Below, in pieces: positions 63,958-64,000 of a stretch of DNA of 64,000 nucleotides; positions within the stretch are counted from its first letter, which is position 1, and the number at the start of each line of letters is the position of its first letter. This stretch comes from Kistimonas sp964291505. GTDB taxonomy: Bacteria; Pseudomonadota; Gammaproteobacteria; Pseudomonadales; Endozoicomonadaceae. A program made the position numbers and the translations under genes. Under the pieces are notes generated by a model. The model saw only the letters and a program-made list of their open reading frames with translations. It had not been told where the DNA came from and did not search any database. Location of the stretch: NCBI GenBank assembly GCA_964291505.2, contig OZ220216.1:1054001-1118000 (forward strand). Reading direction: 5' to 3'.

Positions 63958-64000
63958 TCAGACCCAGCTGGATTTCTTCTTGGGCTTTGCTAGCGGGCCA
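63958..64000 (-). CDS. C-terminal end of an unidentified gene (partial)
   Basis: The minus strand reads GPLAKPKKKSSWV and stop (TGA at 63958-63960), followed by a stem-loop. The basic tail looks like a true C-terminus, but only 13 residues are visible, so this is tentative. Confidence 0.4.
   Translation of the reverse strand, partial: GPLAKPKKKSSWV

Overview
The window is a 64 kb piece of a gammaproteobacterial chromosome of moderate GC. The order tadA - lytic transglycosylase (MltF type) - purL, together with tRNA-Pro(CGG), rlmM, yceH, yjjX, pldA and an H-NS (not MvaT) nucleoid protein, suits Oceanospirillales/Pseudomonadales-type genomes. A SopB/IpgD-like phosphoinositide phosphatase, a LIM-DA1 peptidase and two low-GC effector-like proteins suggest a lifestyle with eukaryotic hosts, for example Endozoicomonadaceae. 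That lineage assignment is inference, not proof. I see no transposase, integrase, phage gene, rRNA or CRISPR array.

Layout. 1-6.6 kb: 3' part of a giant RTX adhesin with LamG-like domains. 6.6-14.4 kb: AraC regulator divergent from a MaoC-like protein, then tadA, a shortened mltF and purL. 14.4-17.1 kb: SopB-like effector. 17.2-21.8 kb: a 32-codon membrane-peptide ORF, a SlyB-like lipoprotein, sulfurtransferase, an orphan IlvM-like ACT protein behind an attenuator-like leader, a YdcH-type protein, class II DAHP synthase and tRNA-Pro. 21.8-24 kb: a gene-poor AT-rich stretch, H-NS and a ProQ/FinO protein. 24.2-29.9 kb: LIM-DA1 protein, cupin, YceH, DUF2956, an RRM protein, YjjX, PldA and small ORFs. 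30.3-35.3 kb: two paralogous giant prepilin-like proteins with repeat linkers and modular cysteine-rich C-termini. 35.6-47.4 kb: a complete urea system, with urtABCDE on the minus strand and ureDABCEFG-hupE/ureJ on the plus strand. 47.6-52.2 kb: hypothetical protein, MscS channel, DyP peroxidase, alpha/beta hydrolase, RlmM. 52.3-57.3 kb: a four-gene operon of exported proteins. 57.3-60.5 kb: a low-GC poly-threonine membrane protein between a decayed copy of the MATE gene start and the intact MATE gene. 60.5-64 kb: ABM protein, TusA, SelW-like protein, an acidic effector-like protein, a DUF2061 protein and the end of one more gene.

Functional links. The urea block is the clearest unit. UrtABCDE imports urea, UreABC hydrolyses it, UreDEFG loads nickel and the HupE/UreJ protein probably supplies nickel. 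The intergenic region between the two operons carries two outward-facing sigma-54 promoters with perfect -24/-12 elements and NtrC-like sites between them, so both halves are probably switched on together under nitrogen limitation. The host-interaction candidates are scattered rather than clustered: RTX adhesin, SopB-like protein, LIM-DA1, paired pilin-like giants, poly-Thr membrane protein and acidic CCGFCC protein.

Most novel-looking: the paired pilin-anchored modular giants (30.3-35.3 kb), the LIM-DA1 protein (24.2 kb), the poly-Thr protein inserted with a duplication of the neighbouring gene start (57.3-59.3 kb) and the four-gene exported operon (52.3-57.3 kb). All assignments come from reading the sequence. 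No database search, structure prediction or composition calculation was run.
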